Positions 9,143-20,257 of a DNA stretch of 64,000 nt are shown piece after piece; within the stretch, counting starts at the first letter, position 1; the number at the start of each line of letters is the position of its first letter. Below the pieces are notes generated by a model, which had not been told where the DNA came from, did not search any database, and saw nothing but the letters and a program-made list of their open reading frames with translations. Source of the stretch: Diphasiastrum complanatum (Eukaryota > Streptophyta > Lycopodiopsida > Lycopodiales > Lycopodiaceae). A program made the translations under genes and the position numbers. The DNA lies in NCBI GenBank assembly GCA_029204225.1, contig CM055112.1:27797063-27861062 (forward strand). Direction: 5' to 3'.

Positions 9143-12100
9143 GTGTTTTGGAAAGCTAAGGGCTGAATTTTGTACTTGCTGCACTTATGATTTTTGAGAG
9201 TATACACTCCTTTTTTGTCGTATGTTATCACTATTATGTCACACTCTTTATCATAACCTCTTAAGTATTTGATTTCTATCAAATGTTGATAGTATATAGA
9301 GATTTTTTATTGAGAAGTTTGTGGTTATCTTTGGAAGTTTAATATCAATATCAATGACTTCACTACAATAAAGTGGTATCGACTGAAAAGGTGTTGAAAA
9401 TGCAAGGATGATAAATTAAGAGTCATCAAAATCTTACATTTTTTTTCCCGATAGGCTCTCTATTTTGGGTAGTAGATATTTAGTGAACATATATGAATTC
9501 GAAAGGATCTTATAATCTCAGGCTACAAATATGAAGGCTTGAAGTTATATTTAGTACTTGAATTCAGCCTACTTAGGACTAAATGATGCTTTTAAGAATC
9601 CATGTAGTTTCATGGGCTCTACAATGATTTGAAATGTAGTTCAAAAGGCATGAAGGCAAATTCAAAATATAGACATGAAAAAGAGAAGGGAGAGCATTGC
9701 AATGATGCTTTGCCTTCTCTAATAAGTGGGAAATTGGTAAGAGTTTGCTTGTCCCTATTTGTGATTACACGTTCCATGCTAATTGCCCCACAAATAGAAC
9801 ATGCAAGTAAAAGAACGACGCTTTTCGTAAGACTTATTCCCACCATGTCCAAAAACAAAGGTCAACTCTTATCAACAACCTTATTCACCTCACAAATGAT
9901 GATGAACCAAAATATATGATTGTTGGCCTTGATAGACTACTAGCCTTAAATTATCTAGTTATAAGTAGAAAAGGTTTAAAAGGGAGTATGCCTATAAGGT
10001 AAGTACAAATGTGGGATGCATATTATTATATTCAATACACATTATAAGACCAGTTTCATAATATTGATATTTTGATATTTTTTATTTCGACTAGATATGA
10101 ATATGGCTCCTTATAATACATGTGGTCTTATAATACGGCCGTATTATATACACTCATTATAAGACCAGTTTCATAATATTTAATTAAATGATTCATATCG
10201 CCCATATGACAAATGAGTGATTTTAATTTTATTTTGGATGTTTCATGTGAAAGAATAGGTCTCATTGAAGGGTTCATATCTCCCATTTGTTGATTGATGA
10301 GGCGGTGAAACAAGTGATTGCACCTAGCTTTGTAGATTATTCTAGTTAAAGCCTCGTGACATGGTGAAAAGCATTCATCCCTCAATTGATGTGTGATATC
10401 CATTGTATTTCGAAATCTTAATAAAAACAAGCGAAAAGTGGTTGAGGCCACATGGCCCTGCCTTGGTTAAAACATATTTTAAATAGGTTTGTTTTATGGA
10501 ATATAGTGAGTATATATAATGTACATGTATATTTTTTATAGAATTTGTTGATTATTACTAAAATATAGTTTCTTTGTATAAGGAAACATTGTATGGGTTG
10601 TATTTGTCACTTTTGTTGTTTTTTAAACGGAGTTACATGTATGTATATGTGGGGGAACTTTAGTTTTTTATCTAACATGTTGTCAAGGAAAAAAAAAATT
10701 AACTGTTTATTTTAACATTTTGAATGTAACAAATATAAAAACGTTTTTCATGATCTGTCAAGGAATGGCTCCTCTTATTTTTAGCTCCCTGCGCATGCGT
10801 CAGGGTGGGCCAGGTAGGGAGGTTTTTTTTTTTTTTTTGCCTTGGTGCCACGTGTCGGGCACCAGGGTTTATCCCATAAACAAATCTTAACTATATATAA
10901 CTGAATCCACCTATTTACTCACATGTGTGCGCGTTTCATGTATTAGTGTTTGTAAATATGCGATTTTGTCTTTTGTCCAAAATTGCTTATTTCTTGTGTG
11001 TTTTTGTTTTTGATTGTTACATATTTTTTATGGAACATTTTGGTTTTTTGTTATTGTAAGCATTTTGAATTTGCAAATATGGTACATAATACTTTCATCA
11101 GTATATAAAATCTTGGGATACAATGTTAGAACACGTTGAAGTAATTTTTTTGTTGATTCAATTGAGAATTTATGGACGAGGTTTTGAACAGAACATAACA
11201 ATGATGTGGGCTAGCCGGGTTTTGATTTTCTGCAAGATTTTGAAATGATTATATTAGCACAATGTACATCGTATGGATATATTTGAACTGGGTTTGACAT
11301 TACTATTAATATGTGAGCAGTACACGTGGATGCTAATATTTCTATATTGTAACGTGTGGTATGCATAGTTATGGGATGTATTGTTCGATACGAGTAGTAC
11401 ATTGTAATGTTATACATATCCAAAATAGACAAAATGGATCATATCTAATAGTTATTGAACTTTGATATTGAATTGTATTCAAATATTCTTCGGAATCTTG
11501 TATAGTTGTATATTATATTTGATAAGTTCCTTTAAGAAAGTAATTTTTATACCACCACATTGCATCTGTATCTAATAAGTTCAGTGCTTCATGATATCGT
11601 TCTACGACGTTTTTCCGTAGTTCGGTTGTAGATATTTGAGAATTTGTAATGTATAAAAATGTAACGAATATATTATTGTTATTTGGAAATAGTGTTATAA
11701 ACTTTTTTGGCACATAGTCGCATATGAATTGTGTGGTATTCATAATGTGATAGCTTTAACAAAGTTAAGATAACAAGTTGTGAATACAAATCTGCATAAA
11801 TAAAAAAAACGTGTTAGTGTTAAGTTTCACATAGACATGGATGTACATATTAAATGTAGTTCAATACAAATATACACAAATCAAGAACGATACTAGTGTT
11901 AAGGTCTGCATGGAGATAGACGTGCAATAATAAATGCAATTTAACCAACAATTTTAAAAACAAAATTTGAATTATGTACGCACAGGTAAGTAAAAAGTTA
12001 ATTTCAGAAATAAAGTCTACGATAAGTTAATGGTTGCAATAGGCAAGGCGCAAGTGACATTTCAGGAACTTGTTGCTCACGTCGTTTTGTTATTATGGCA

Positions 12101-12773
12101 TTATTCAATTGTCTATGTGTGATATAGCTAATATTAGTTTGATAAATTTATGTATGAAAAACATATATAAGTTTTAGACATAAGTAAATAAATTATAAAC
12201 AATAAATTAATATTGAAAGAGCCATAATATTTTTTATAGCCTAGCTATGTTTTTGTATTTCTATTACTTGTAATTAATAACTTTTGAAATGAAGTTTTTT
12301 TTGGATGCAATCAAGCATAGCAAGGTTCTAGAAAAAAAAAATGTTGATTTATTTACAAAATCAATATATCAGTACAATTTCAATATATGGATACGATTTC
12401 AAGTATTGGATCTCCTTATATTTCTTTCATTGCATGTTACACGAACGAAAACAAAGTCTAGATAGTTTACATATCTAAGAACTATCAATATTAAGTAGCT
12501 AGAAACTTTCTTTTTGTACATGTGTTTTTTATTTGCTATTTCATTGCATGGATAATAAAATACGGAACTTTAATGTATTTTATAATCTAAAAAGAAATAC
12601 CTTGATCAAAATCATTTTAGATTTTATTTAATTACAGTGATCACAAAATATTTTAAGTTGGACATTTGAAATGAGTAAAAATATATATTGAGTTTTGCAA
12701 TAAAATATAGATAAATTATGTAAATTGGTGGATATATAAACAATCATATATATTATTACGTGTGTGCGAGTAG
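9143..12773. other. AT-rich intergenic DNA; no confident gene
   Basis: Short frames only. CATTATAAGACCAGTTTCATAA occurs twice, near 10040 and 10154, with an inverted GGTCTTATAAT between them, suggesting a small transposon remnant. Minus-strand frames at 11513-11743 and 10128-10451 look weakly protein-like, but I recognise neither. Since a multi-exon minus-strand gene lies at 17850-19582 on the other side of the copia insertion, some of these could be outlying exons; this is speculative. Confidence 0.4.
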
Positions 12774-12895
12774 TTTTGCTAGTTTTGGTAACTAGTCTTG
12801 ATTCTAGCTCATAGTTTGGATCCAGATCTTTTATTTGTACATCCTCCATCACTTTCAGGATTGATTGGGATTCATTTTGCTGTAAAATTTTGTCA
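12774..12895 (+). repeat. Copia 5' LTR, truncated to its last ~120 bp
   Basis: The sequence matches the end of the LTR at 16523-17223 (for example TTGATTCTAGCTCATAGTTTG) and ends TTTTGTCA directly before a PBS. Homology stops at about 12774, so the rest of the LTR has been lost. Confidence 0.8.
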
Positions 12896-12908
12896 TGGTA
12901 TCAGAGCC
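12896..12908 (+). other. Copia primer-binding site
   Basis: TGGTATCAGAGCC follows the LTR end with no gap. It is complementary to the initiator-Met tRNA, the standard plant Ty1/copia primer. Confidence 0.85.
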
Positions 12909-13727
12909 TAATCAAAAGTGAGCTTTAGATTTGATTTTCTCAAGCTTAGATCCTAAATTTGAGTAGTATTGGCTTTGTCCTTGCTACTAGTTGCTAATCT
13001 AGTGATTGTACCTTCAAATTTGGTTTCATTTGAGTGCTAATAGTTCAAAGGGAACTTGTTTTGCTGAGTTATAGCTGCAGGAACCGAGATTGACCCATTT
13101 CCATTCAACCAAACCAAATTAGAAAGTTCTGATGAGTTGAATCTTGGAGTACATGTCTCCTAGTAGAGATTTTCATAAGGATTTGAATGCCTCCACTCTT
13201 TAGAAGTTTGGATCATCCATTTGAGAGCTTAATTAGTCGTTCTTAGGCTTCCTAAAGTCCTAAAATACACCTTTTAGGTTCAGATCAAGTGTTTTGATAA
13301 GTTTTCATCTAGAAATGCAAAACTAGTGAAAATTGTGTTTCTATTCTACTCGGTTTTGGATGGTTTTGTAATTGAGTATGTCAATGTGATTCAACCTGAA
13401 TTTAAGAGGCTTTATTTTTTAGACATTTGTGTGTTATAAAGTGCTTTTGGTTCAGTATAGGTGGATTCACCCTTCTTGGGAAGTCGAGATCAAGGAGGAG
13501 ACTAGTTTTGATCAAATCTATAGTAAGTTTGGATCTAGTTTAGATCTATAGTAAGTTTGGATCTAGCTTAGATCTAGAAGATAGATCAAGCTCAAGATCA
13601 CCTTAGATCTTGTTGAGAAACTAGAGAGTGATTCATCTCAGGTTCCAAAGAAAGTGGGATAGCTAGTAGTGATCATATCTTGTACAATCTATCTTGTTTA
13701 TTTGAATCTATCTCCTTATCATTGAAG
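12909..13727 (+). other. Copia untranslated leader
   Basis: No reading frame is maintained. A phrase GTAAGTTTGGATCTAG is tandemly repeated near 13530-13570. It occupies the expected place between PBS and gag. Confidence 0.6.
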
Positions 13728-15165
13728 ATGGCATCCATAAGTGCCTATCTTTTGGATTCTAGGGATAGATTGAACTCCTTAAATTATTTAATCTAGAAAC
13801 AAGAAGCAACTAAATACAAGAGAAGGTACAAGCTTGCACTTCATTGTAGTAAGATGAATGTTGCAAATGATTTGCTCAAAGAAGTAGGAGCATGTACCTT
13901 AGCCCAAGAGGCTTGGGAGACTCTTCAAAAGATCTATGAGTCCAAGAATAGCTCAAGGTTACTTTCCCTCAAGAACCAAGTTCTTGAATGCTTCCAAGGG
14001 AGGAGTGAGAGTGGACATCAATTTGTTTTGAGAGTAAAAGATTTGAACAAAGAGCTTATTTATGTTGGTGAACCTATTAAAGAGAGTGAGCTTGTGCAAA
14101 TAGTTTTGAATGGCTTATGTAGTGATTTTACTAACCTTGTCCAAAGCTATGCCATCATGGGAAACTTGCCTACAATTGAAGACCTTTCAATTGTGTTGAT
14201 GGCCGAGGAGAGTAGGAAGGCTCATATCAAATCAAGGATGGAGAGGCTCTCCATCAATGATGGAGATCAAGGAGGATCCACATCCTCATCATCACAAGTC
14301 AAGCCCAAGAAGGACAAATCTAAGATAAAGTGCTACTATTGTAGCAAGATGGGGCATTATGCCTCGAAATGCTTCAAGAGGAAGCAAGATCAAAGCCAAG
14401 CCAACATTGGTCAAGAGGAGGAAGAGAGCTATCATGAGGACTCACTCATGATGTCACCCTTTTCATCATCAAATGTCAAACTTTGAAGATCCTTGGTGGA
14501 TAGATAGTGCGGCTAGCTCCCACATGTCGGGTAAAAGGGAGTATTTTTCTCAACTCACACCTTATGTAGGACCTATAAAGTCCATTTTTACAACAAATAA
14601 TCATGAATGTAAGATGTGGGATCCATTCCCTTATGCTTAGGATCCTCCAAGAAGACTAAGATAATTGGTGTTCTCTTCATTCCCAGCATCACTAAGAATT
14701 TGCTTAGTGTTGGCCAACTTTTAGATCATGGTTTCATTGTGGAGTTCTTTACTAATGTACGCAACATCAAGAAGAATGGGAAGATCGTAGCAAGAGGAAG
14801 AAGGTTTGGGAGGTTGTTTAAGCTTGATGCTTTTGTGGATCCCAACAAATTTGTGATGGTAGCCAAGGAGGACAAATTGACCACAAATGATTTGTGGCAC
14901 AAGAGGCTTGGTCACATCAACACCAAGTCTATGGAAGCCACATGCAAGGAGGAGCTTGGTCTAGGCCTTCCAAGATCCATGGAAAAGGAGGAAAAGGTTT
15001 TTGAAGCATGTGCTTTGGCTAAAGCACATAGGTTGCCTTTCTCTAACACTATCACTAAGACTACTCACCCTCTTAAGTTGATTCATTTGGATGTACATTT
15101 TGCTAGCACAAAGAGCAATGGTAGAGCCACAATGTTTGTAATCTTGAATGATGAATCCTCTAAGA
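13728..15165 (+). pseudogene. Copia gag, protease and integrase N-terminal region
   Basis: An ATG at 13728 starts Gag (MASISAYLL...), with an early stop and then an open frame from 13854. A zinc knuckle CYYCSKMGHYASKC is intact (about 14332-14373). Protease follows in another frame with WWIDSAASSHM, so the catalytic Asp-Ser-Gly has become Asp-Ser-Ala. After a further frame break at about 14610 come the LLSVGQLL block, the pre-integrase LWHKRLGHIN and an integrase start (LIHLDVHF). Integrase is cut at about 15165, before its second catalytic Asp. Reverse transcriptase and RNase H are missing, so the element is non-autonomous. Confidence 0.85.
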
Positions 15166-15310
15166 ATCATATTGGTAAAGATATGGTTGAGATCAAGGAG
15201 GAGCTTGATCAAGGAGGAGCTTGATTCGAGAGCTTCAACTATTCCAAGGAGAGCCATAAGAGCAAAGATGGAGCTATCAATGCTCATTTTTGTAGACAAG
15301 GAAAGGCAAG

Positions 15311-15790
15311 TTGGAAAGAGGGGTACATTTTGTACTTCATTTGCTGAGTTTTTGTAATGAAGTCCCTATGAATTCTAAAGTATGGAATGAAAGGTGTTTG
15401 TCACATCTACTTACTCTTGAGTGTGCTAGAAGTAAGCATGACATTTTCATTCATAAGTTGAAAGAATTTGACTTCATTTTCAAAGAGGCATATTGTGAAC
15501 CTTGTATGAGAATAATTGAATCATCCTTGAAGGACACTTATATCCATACAAGAGTATTTGGCCTCATTAGTTTCAAGTTCAACAAGTATGTAATGCAAAT
15601 TGCTAGTGGTAAGCAATTGTGGACTAGTAAATTTGGTATAAATAATCTTGTTGATTGTTTTGTTGACTTGAAAGATCATATTGAGAAGGATAACATTCAG
15701 GTTTGGAGACTTGAAACAAAGTCCTTGAGAGTCTTGAAGAAGATCATGGTTAGAATCCATGTTTTCATCATCAACACCAAGAGGGAGTGA
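15311..15790 (+). CDS. Unrecognised ORF inside the copia element (159 aa)
   Basis: This frame lies where copia integrase and reverse transcriptase should be. I recognise no domain: there is no YVDD, no RNase H motif and no zinc finger. It is rich in Lys, Ile and Phe. It overlaps the next ORF by four bases. It could be a captured host fragment, a non-autonomous element's filler, or strongly diverged retroelement DNA. Being uninterrupted for 480 bp in AT-rich DNA next to another ORF is suggestive but not proof of coding. Confidence 0.35.
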   Translation: MERGVHFVLHLLSFCNEVPMNSKVWNERCLSHLLTLECARSKHDIFIHKLKEFDFIFKEAYCEPCMRIIESSLKDTYIHTRVFGLISFKFNKYVMQIASGKQLWTSKFGINNLVDCFVDLKDHIEKDNIQVWRLETKSLRVLKKIMVRIHVFIINTKRE

Positions 15791-16494
15791 GCATGATGAA
15801 GAAAAAAGACATCAAGGAGGAACCCGAGAAGGAGCACTTGTCTCAAGGCAAAAGAGACCTGAATCTACATCAATATGAAGGTTTGGGTGAAGAGAAAAGA
15901 GCAGCAAGGAAGTTTATCCATATCTCCCTTTACTCATCTTATTTTGTGTTTGATAGAAAACATGTCAGGTATTTGACAAAGTCCTTTGATGAAGCTAGTA
16001 TGAACATTGTTTTTCATCCTATATCTTATGATGATGAAATAATGATCATTACTACTTTGATTGGAGTTTCAAATATGTATTCAAAGGCCTCATATTGTGA
16101 TCCATTCACTCTTGAATTTCCAAGGAATGAAGACCTTCATTGGAAGGATGCCAAGTTGGAGTTCATTGTTTTGGTGGATAAAGTCAAGATGGTGATATCT
16201 CAAGCTTTGGTTGTATGTGCTTCATACAAAAGTTGGATCTTATGGAAAGCTGCTATTTTTCATGTTTATTTTGAGGAGGAGACTCACATTTTGCAGCCCA
16301 AGGTGATCATTCAACAACCTACCAAAGACAAAGCTTGGATTTTGAAGACAACCTTTATGGAGCTTTCACTACATTTGACAATTTGGAGCTCAAATTATGT
16401 TCTTATTGTAATGAGTGATCATACTCACTACATACATCAAGAACCTGTAAATTATATTGTTTTTATGCATGTAATTATTATTGATCCAGGTTAG
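15787..16494 (+). CDS. Unrecognised ORF inside the copia element (235 aa)
   Basis: The frame opens upstream of ATG codons at 15793 and 15796 and ends just before the 3' LTR (16523), the usual position for the pol terminus. I see no known domain. A charged N-terminal stretch (about residues 1-45) is followed by a mixed region with several Ile/Val-rich segments. It directly follows and overlaps the 15311 ORF, so the two may be one captured sequence broken by a frameshift. Function unknown. Confidence 0.4.
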   Translation: MSMMKKKDIKEEPEKEHLSQGKRDLNLHQYEGLGEEKRAARKFIHISLYSSYFVFDRKHVRYLTKSFDEASMNIVFHPISYDDEIMIITTLIGVSNMYSKASYCDPFTLEFPRNEDLHWKDAKLEFIVLVDKVKMVISQALVVCASYKSWILWKAAIFHVYFEEETHILQPKVIIQQPTKDKAWILKTTFMELSLHLTIWSSNYVLIVMSDHTHYIHQEPVNYIVFMHVIIIDPG

Positions 16495-16522
16495 TCACAT
16501 CAAGCTAAATTGTGAGGAGGAG

Positions 16523-17223
16523 TATTAAAATTTCACAATTCTAGCTTGGCCAATTTTGGTCACATGCATTGTAATTGGCAAGATGGCCATGTAAATAGAT
16601 GCCACACGTGCCAAATCACATAGGATGCTTTTCAATAAGTTCATTCCTCATATTACATTGTGATAGCATCTTTGAAATGAGGCAAAAATGTGTTTGGATA
16701 GGCTAGAAAATTTCTAGGATCTAAAAATAGCATGTTTTACATTATTTTTGGATCTTGAGATCTCGACCCCAAGTTAGGGTGGATCCAATGACCTATTAGG
16801 GTAGATGTTAGGGTTAGGGTATAATAAGTTCAGAGGTGTCCTAATATGCTCAAATCCGAGTTTGAAAAGTATAAATGTATGATGGGATTTCCATCCAAAT
16901 ATCAAGAAAAATTGAGTTTTTCCACTTCTATCATCATTCTCTTTTGGTGGCAAGTTCTAGCTATTGAATATGAGTGTTCTTATGCATTAATTGCTTGGTT
17001 TGGATGGTACTAAACCTGTTTACAGGTATGAGGAGCTTGCTGTACTTTACTTTGGTTCATTTGATCAAATCTATGTGCCGAATGTGGAGTTAAATGCCAA
17101 ATTTGCTAGTTTTTTGTAACTAATATTGATTCTAGCTCATAGTTTGGATCTAGATCTTTAATCTGTGCATCCTCCATCACTTTTAGGATTGATTAGGATT
17201 CATTTTGCCGTAAAATTTTGTCA
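16523..17223 (+). repeat. Copia 3' LTR (~700 bp)
   Basis: A purine tract GTGAGGAGGAG (16512-16522) precedes TATTAAAATTTCACAATTC, where the expected TG start has become TA. The LTR ends TTTTGTCA at 17223 and its last ~120 bp match 12774-12895. The copy pair supports one element from 12774 to 17223. Confidence 0.75.
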
Positions 17224-17849
17224 CATTCAACATTTTGAATATCAAAATACTAGTTAGACAATACACGGATAAATGTTTAAAATTGTACGAAATATTTATA
17301 AGCTCAAATTGGAACTAGATTGCGAATAACTAAACCAATACATGATTAAATTGTAAATATATGAAGTGACTAATTTGGTTTCAAATATATGAAATGGAAT
17401 TGTCAAAAAACAATTGACCTAGCTATTTTTTTTTACATGCATTTGCAAAAAACATGCCTTATGCTCTTTTATTTATTTTTAATGTATTGCTATGACAAAC
17501 AAGTTACAAATTTTGAGTATACTAGTTATAAGTAAAAAATGACTCCCAATTTAGCCATGTAGTTTATAACAACATACTATTTAACTTTGGCGAAAAACAA
17601 AAACATTTTCAATGTTTGTTCAATTTTTTATGACGACATGTGAACGTTTTTAATCAGATCGCATTTTAAATAACTGGCTTTTTTTTTATAAGAACATAAG
17701 CAATCTTTTATTTAAACAACTAATATCTTAAATATTTAATGTTTCAAAATCACAAGTATCAATTATTGAAAACAAAAAACTGTTACCCAATATTCTTGCA
17801 AAGCAACAAGTATTTTCAAACGTGTTTAAAATTTATATGTCATTGTATT
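17224..17849. other. AT-rich intergenic DNA
   Basis: Nothing recognised. It separates the copia 3' LTR from the minus-strand gene candidate. Confidence 0.5.
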
Positions 17850-18240
17850 TTACATACTCGTTTGTAACGCACGGTAACACAAAGCCATGCGTTCGAAGTA
17901 ATGATCCCTCGAATTTCCTAAACACTCATGCTCAATTGCTAAAAAAATTTGTTGCACCATTCGTTCAAATAGTACACGTTCTTCAATTGGTAAATCTCGG
18001 ATTTTTAGGTATAACAATATATCTACTCCATCTATTAAAGGTATATTTGGATTAAACCAATCTTGTATTTTTGGGCAACATCCCTTGGGTAACTTGCATG
18101 GAATCCATTTGATAAGAAAACCAGTATAGAATCCGGCAAGTCGAATAGCTGGATCTAAACAGTGCGTGGCTTTGTCAACAAAGACTTGCAAGTTTGACAT
18201 TGTCTCTTTAAACGTCATAAAATTTCCTGGAATTATAGGC
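17850..18240 (-). CDS. Unrecognised ORF or downstream exon
   Basis: A minus-strand frame of ~130 codons ends at 17850. A splice-acceptor-like ATAATTCCAG lies just upstream, near 18232-18241, and no convincing ATG precedes it. The product has a Cys/Pro/Trp-containing middle (KLPKGCCPKIQDWFNP) and an acidic-helical second half. It begins about 65 bp after the stop of the spliced gene at 18305, so it may be an alternative last exon or a separate gene. I do not recognise it. Confidence 0.4.
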
Positions 18241-18304
18241 CAACAAAATAACAAATCGCTATAACTAGAACTGGGTCGTCATATTTGGAGTGTTTCCTCT
18301 GATA

Positions 18305-19582
18305 CTAGTTGTATGTCCTCACGTACATGTACAGTTTATGTTCAATGGTTGACAATTCTCTTTTCAAAATAGAAATATCAGCTTGTAGTACAATCTTTTG
18401 TCTTTCTAGTTCATCGACAACACACAAACGAGATTCAACAAATGCGATCGGAGAAGATTGTACATGGGAATCCATACAAGTTGATATCACATGTCCATTG
18501 ACACCTTGACAATAAGTTGGGCCAAGACTGTATCATTCAAATAAAATAATTGATATGAAATAGACATAAAATGATTTTGTTTTCTATTTAATAATTTTAC
18601 AATTTATCCTTGTACAAGGTCTTTCATTGAAATAGACATACCTGATTTGCTTTTGGCACGTTTGGTATTCAAGTAAACTAAGAATGTATTCGATAGTTTC
18701 CACGAATATGTCAATGTCTGTAGCACTTTTGTGATGACGTTGATGTAAATCACGATGCGCTACATGAACAATGTCAATGATGCACAACTTCCCAATGGTC
18801 GAAGCCCAATTGACAGCTATAGTATTTGTCGCGGGATGTTTTCCCTAATAGATACAAGCTGCAATACTGCTCCAATGCATTTTCAGCTTTGATTCATATG
18901 AACAAACTATTTTGTTGACAATAAAATAACATAACACCTGGAATACACGATTTTGTACTTTTGAGACATCTAAGAGATCTTTCTCAATAAAAGGCAGTTG
19001 TTCACCAACCATGAAATTGCAGTCATTTTGTGTCAATATCTAAAAATTAAAAACATTCGGAGTTTTGTACGGAATGTCGAACAATGCACAAAAATGACAA
19101 ACACCTATTGACAATCGCGTCTTTGTTTGGCGAAGCGTGATGTTTGTAGATACATTGTTCCAAAATGAACTATTACAAAGAACATCAATTGTCTCTTTTG
19201 TCAATGCATGATTTCAAGCTAGTTTTTCCTGTATCTCCAGTATCAATGCGAGTACATATTCCATGTTGTATTATTGTGAGTGGTGACAATATATATTGCT
19301 TAGGTACAAACTTTGTATCACCTATTCAAATGCCGAATTATCAAAAAATGCAGTATAATTGTGTACCGAAAGCAATAGAAACTGTCGACGACCAGGATTA
19401 GTACTTTTGGAAAGCTTGATCGCAGATAGGACTTGTCGATGAGGGTTGATCACAAATTTTTTTGGAATGTCGCGATGAGCGACATTTTCTTCTAAAACCA
19501 TCCGTGACAATGATGACTCTGTGAAATACCTTTCTTCATTGATGGGTACCCTATTTAAGAGCGTATGTTGTTTACCAGACAT
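18305..19582 (-). CDS. Multi-exon gene of unknown function
   Basis: Three consecutive exons splice cleanly on the minus strand. Exon 19039-18938 (34 codons) has acceptor TTTTTAG and donor CAG|GTGTTA. Exon 18844-18642 has acceptor TCTATTAG and donor CAG|GTATGT. Last exon 18537-18305 has acceptor GATACAG and a TAG stop. The introns are 93 and 104 bp, typical of plants, and phases match at both joins (0, then 2+1). Upstream, 19582-19322 is open from an ATG (MSGKQHTLL...), and 19319-19090 also looks coding, but I could not resolve those joins. The product contains a His-rich segment (HVAHRDLHQRHHK) and ends in a predicted coiled coil (about the last 50 residues). No known family recognised. Confidence 0.55.
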
Positions 19583-20068
19583 GGTCCATTCTTTTAAACC
19601 TGGCTGTTACAAGATACAATTCATAGTCAAGTAATTGTGACCAGTGAATGACTCATCATGATATGTAATTGATAGTGATCTTGCATAATGTGTAATAAAT
19701 AATCATGCAGATCATATGCAATGTCTCTGAATTTAAAGATCCAAAAATATAAATTAAACAACAAATAAAACTTTGAAACAAAGATTTGTAAACTTCATAG
19801 AAATTTTGAAACTGGTAGATCGCGACAGTTTTGACAGGATTGTTTCTAGATTGTTGCTGTTTACAGATCGATCACATACTCGAAAGGTTATTGATTCATG
19901 AAAGATTCGCGAAAGCTTCAAGATTTGCTATAGGCGACAGACTAGGCCAAAGCTTCAGGATTAGGTAACAGAGTTTCAAGATTCGCGACATCTTCTGGTA
20001 GTGCCTTCTCAGCATTGGCATCACCTTTTGGTAGTGCCTTCTCAAAGGAAGAAGATTTTTGGTCTACT
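19583..20068 (+). pseudogene. Decayed copia gag/protease spacer
   Basis: The right part (about 19990-20068) contains CATCTTCTGGTAGTGCCTTC, repeated once about 50 bp later, and matches the pre-protease linker of the copia element at 24530-24570. The left part has no recognisable content. Confidence 0.45.
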
Positions 20069-20194
20069 GAATCAGGAGCTTCAAAGCACATGACACGTAC
20101 TGAAGTCTGGTTATCTAATTCGCAAATCTCAAAGCTTTCGCGAATTAGATAACCAGTTTCCGCTACGTGTCATGTGCTTTGAAGCTCCTGAATC
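20069..20194. repeat. 55-bp inverted repeat made from a copia protease motif
   Basis: Arm 20069-20123 and arm 20140-20194 are inverted copies with a 16-nt spacer and only a short mismatched patch in the middle. The plus-strand arm encodes a copia protease start (ESGASKHMTRTE), homologous to 24585-24625. A single-stranded form would make a long hairpin. Confidence 0.8.
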
Positions 20195-20257
20195 AATATC
20201 ATCTGAATAACTTATGGTCTAAATTTTTCTCATAAGTCTCACAAATACTAATGATAA

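Noticed and set aside
10128-10451. 107-aa minus-strand frame
   Set aside because: Overlaps short transposon-like repeats, has no recognisable domain and no splice or promoter support.
19165-19401. 78-aa plus-strand frame
   Set aside because: Overlaps, in antisense, the minus-strand gene candidate, which has spliced support downstream.
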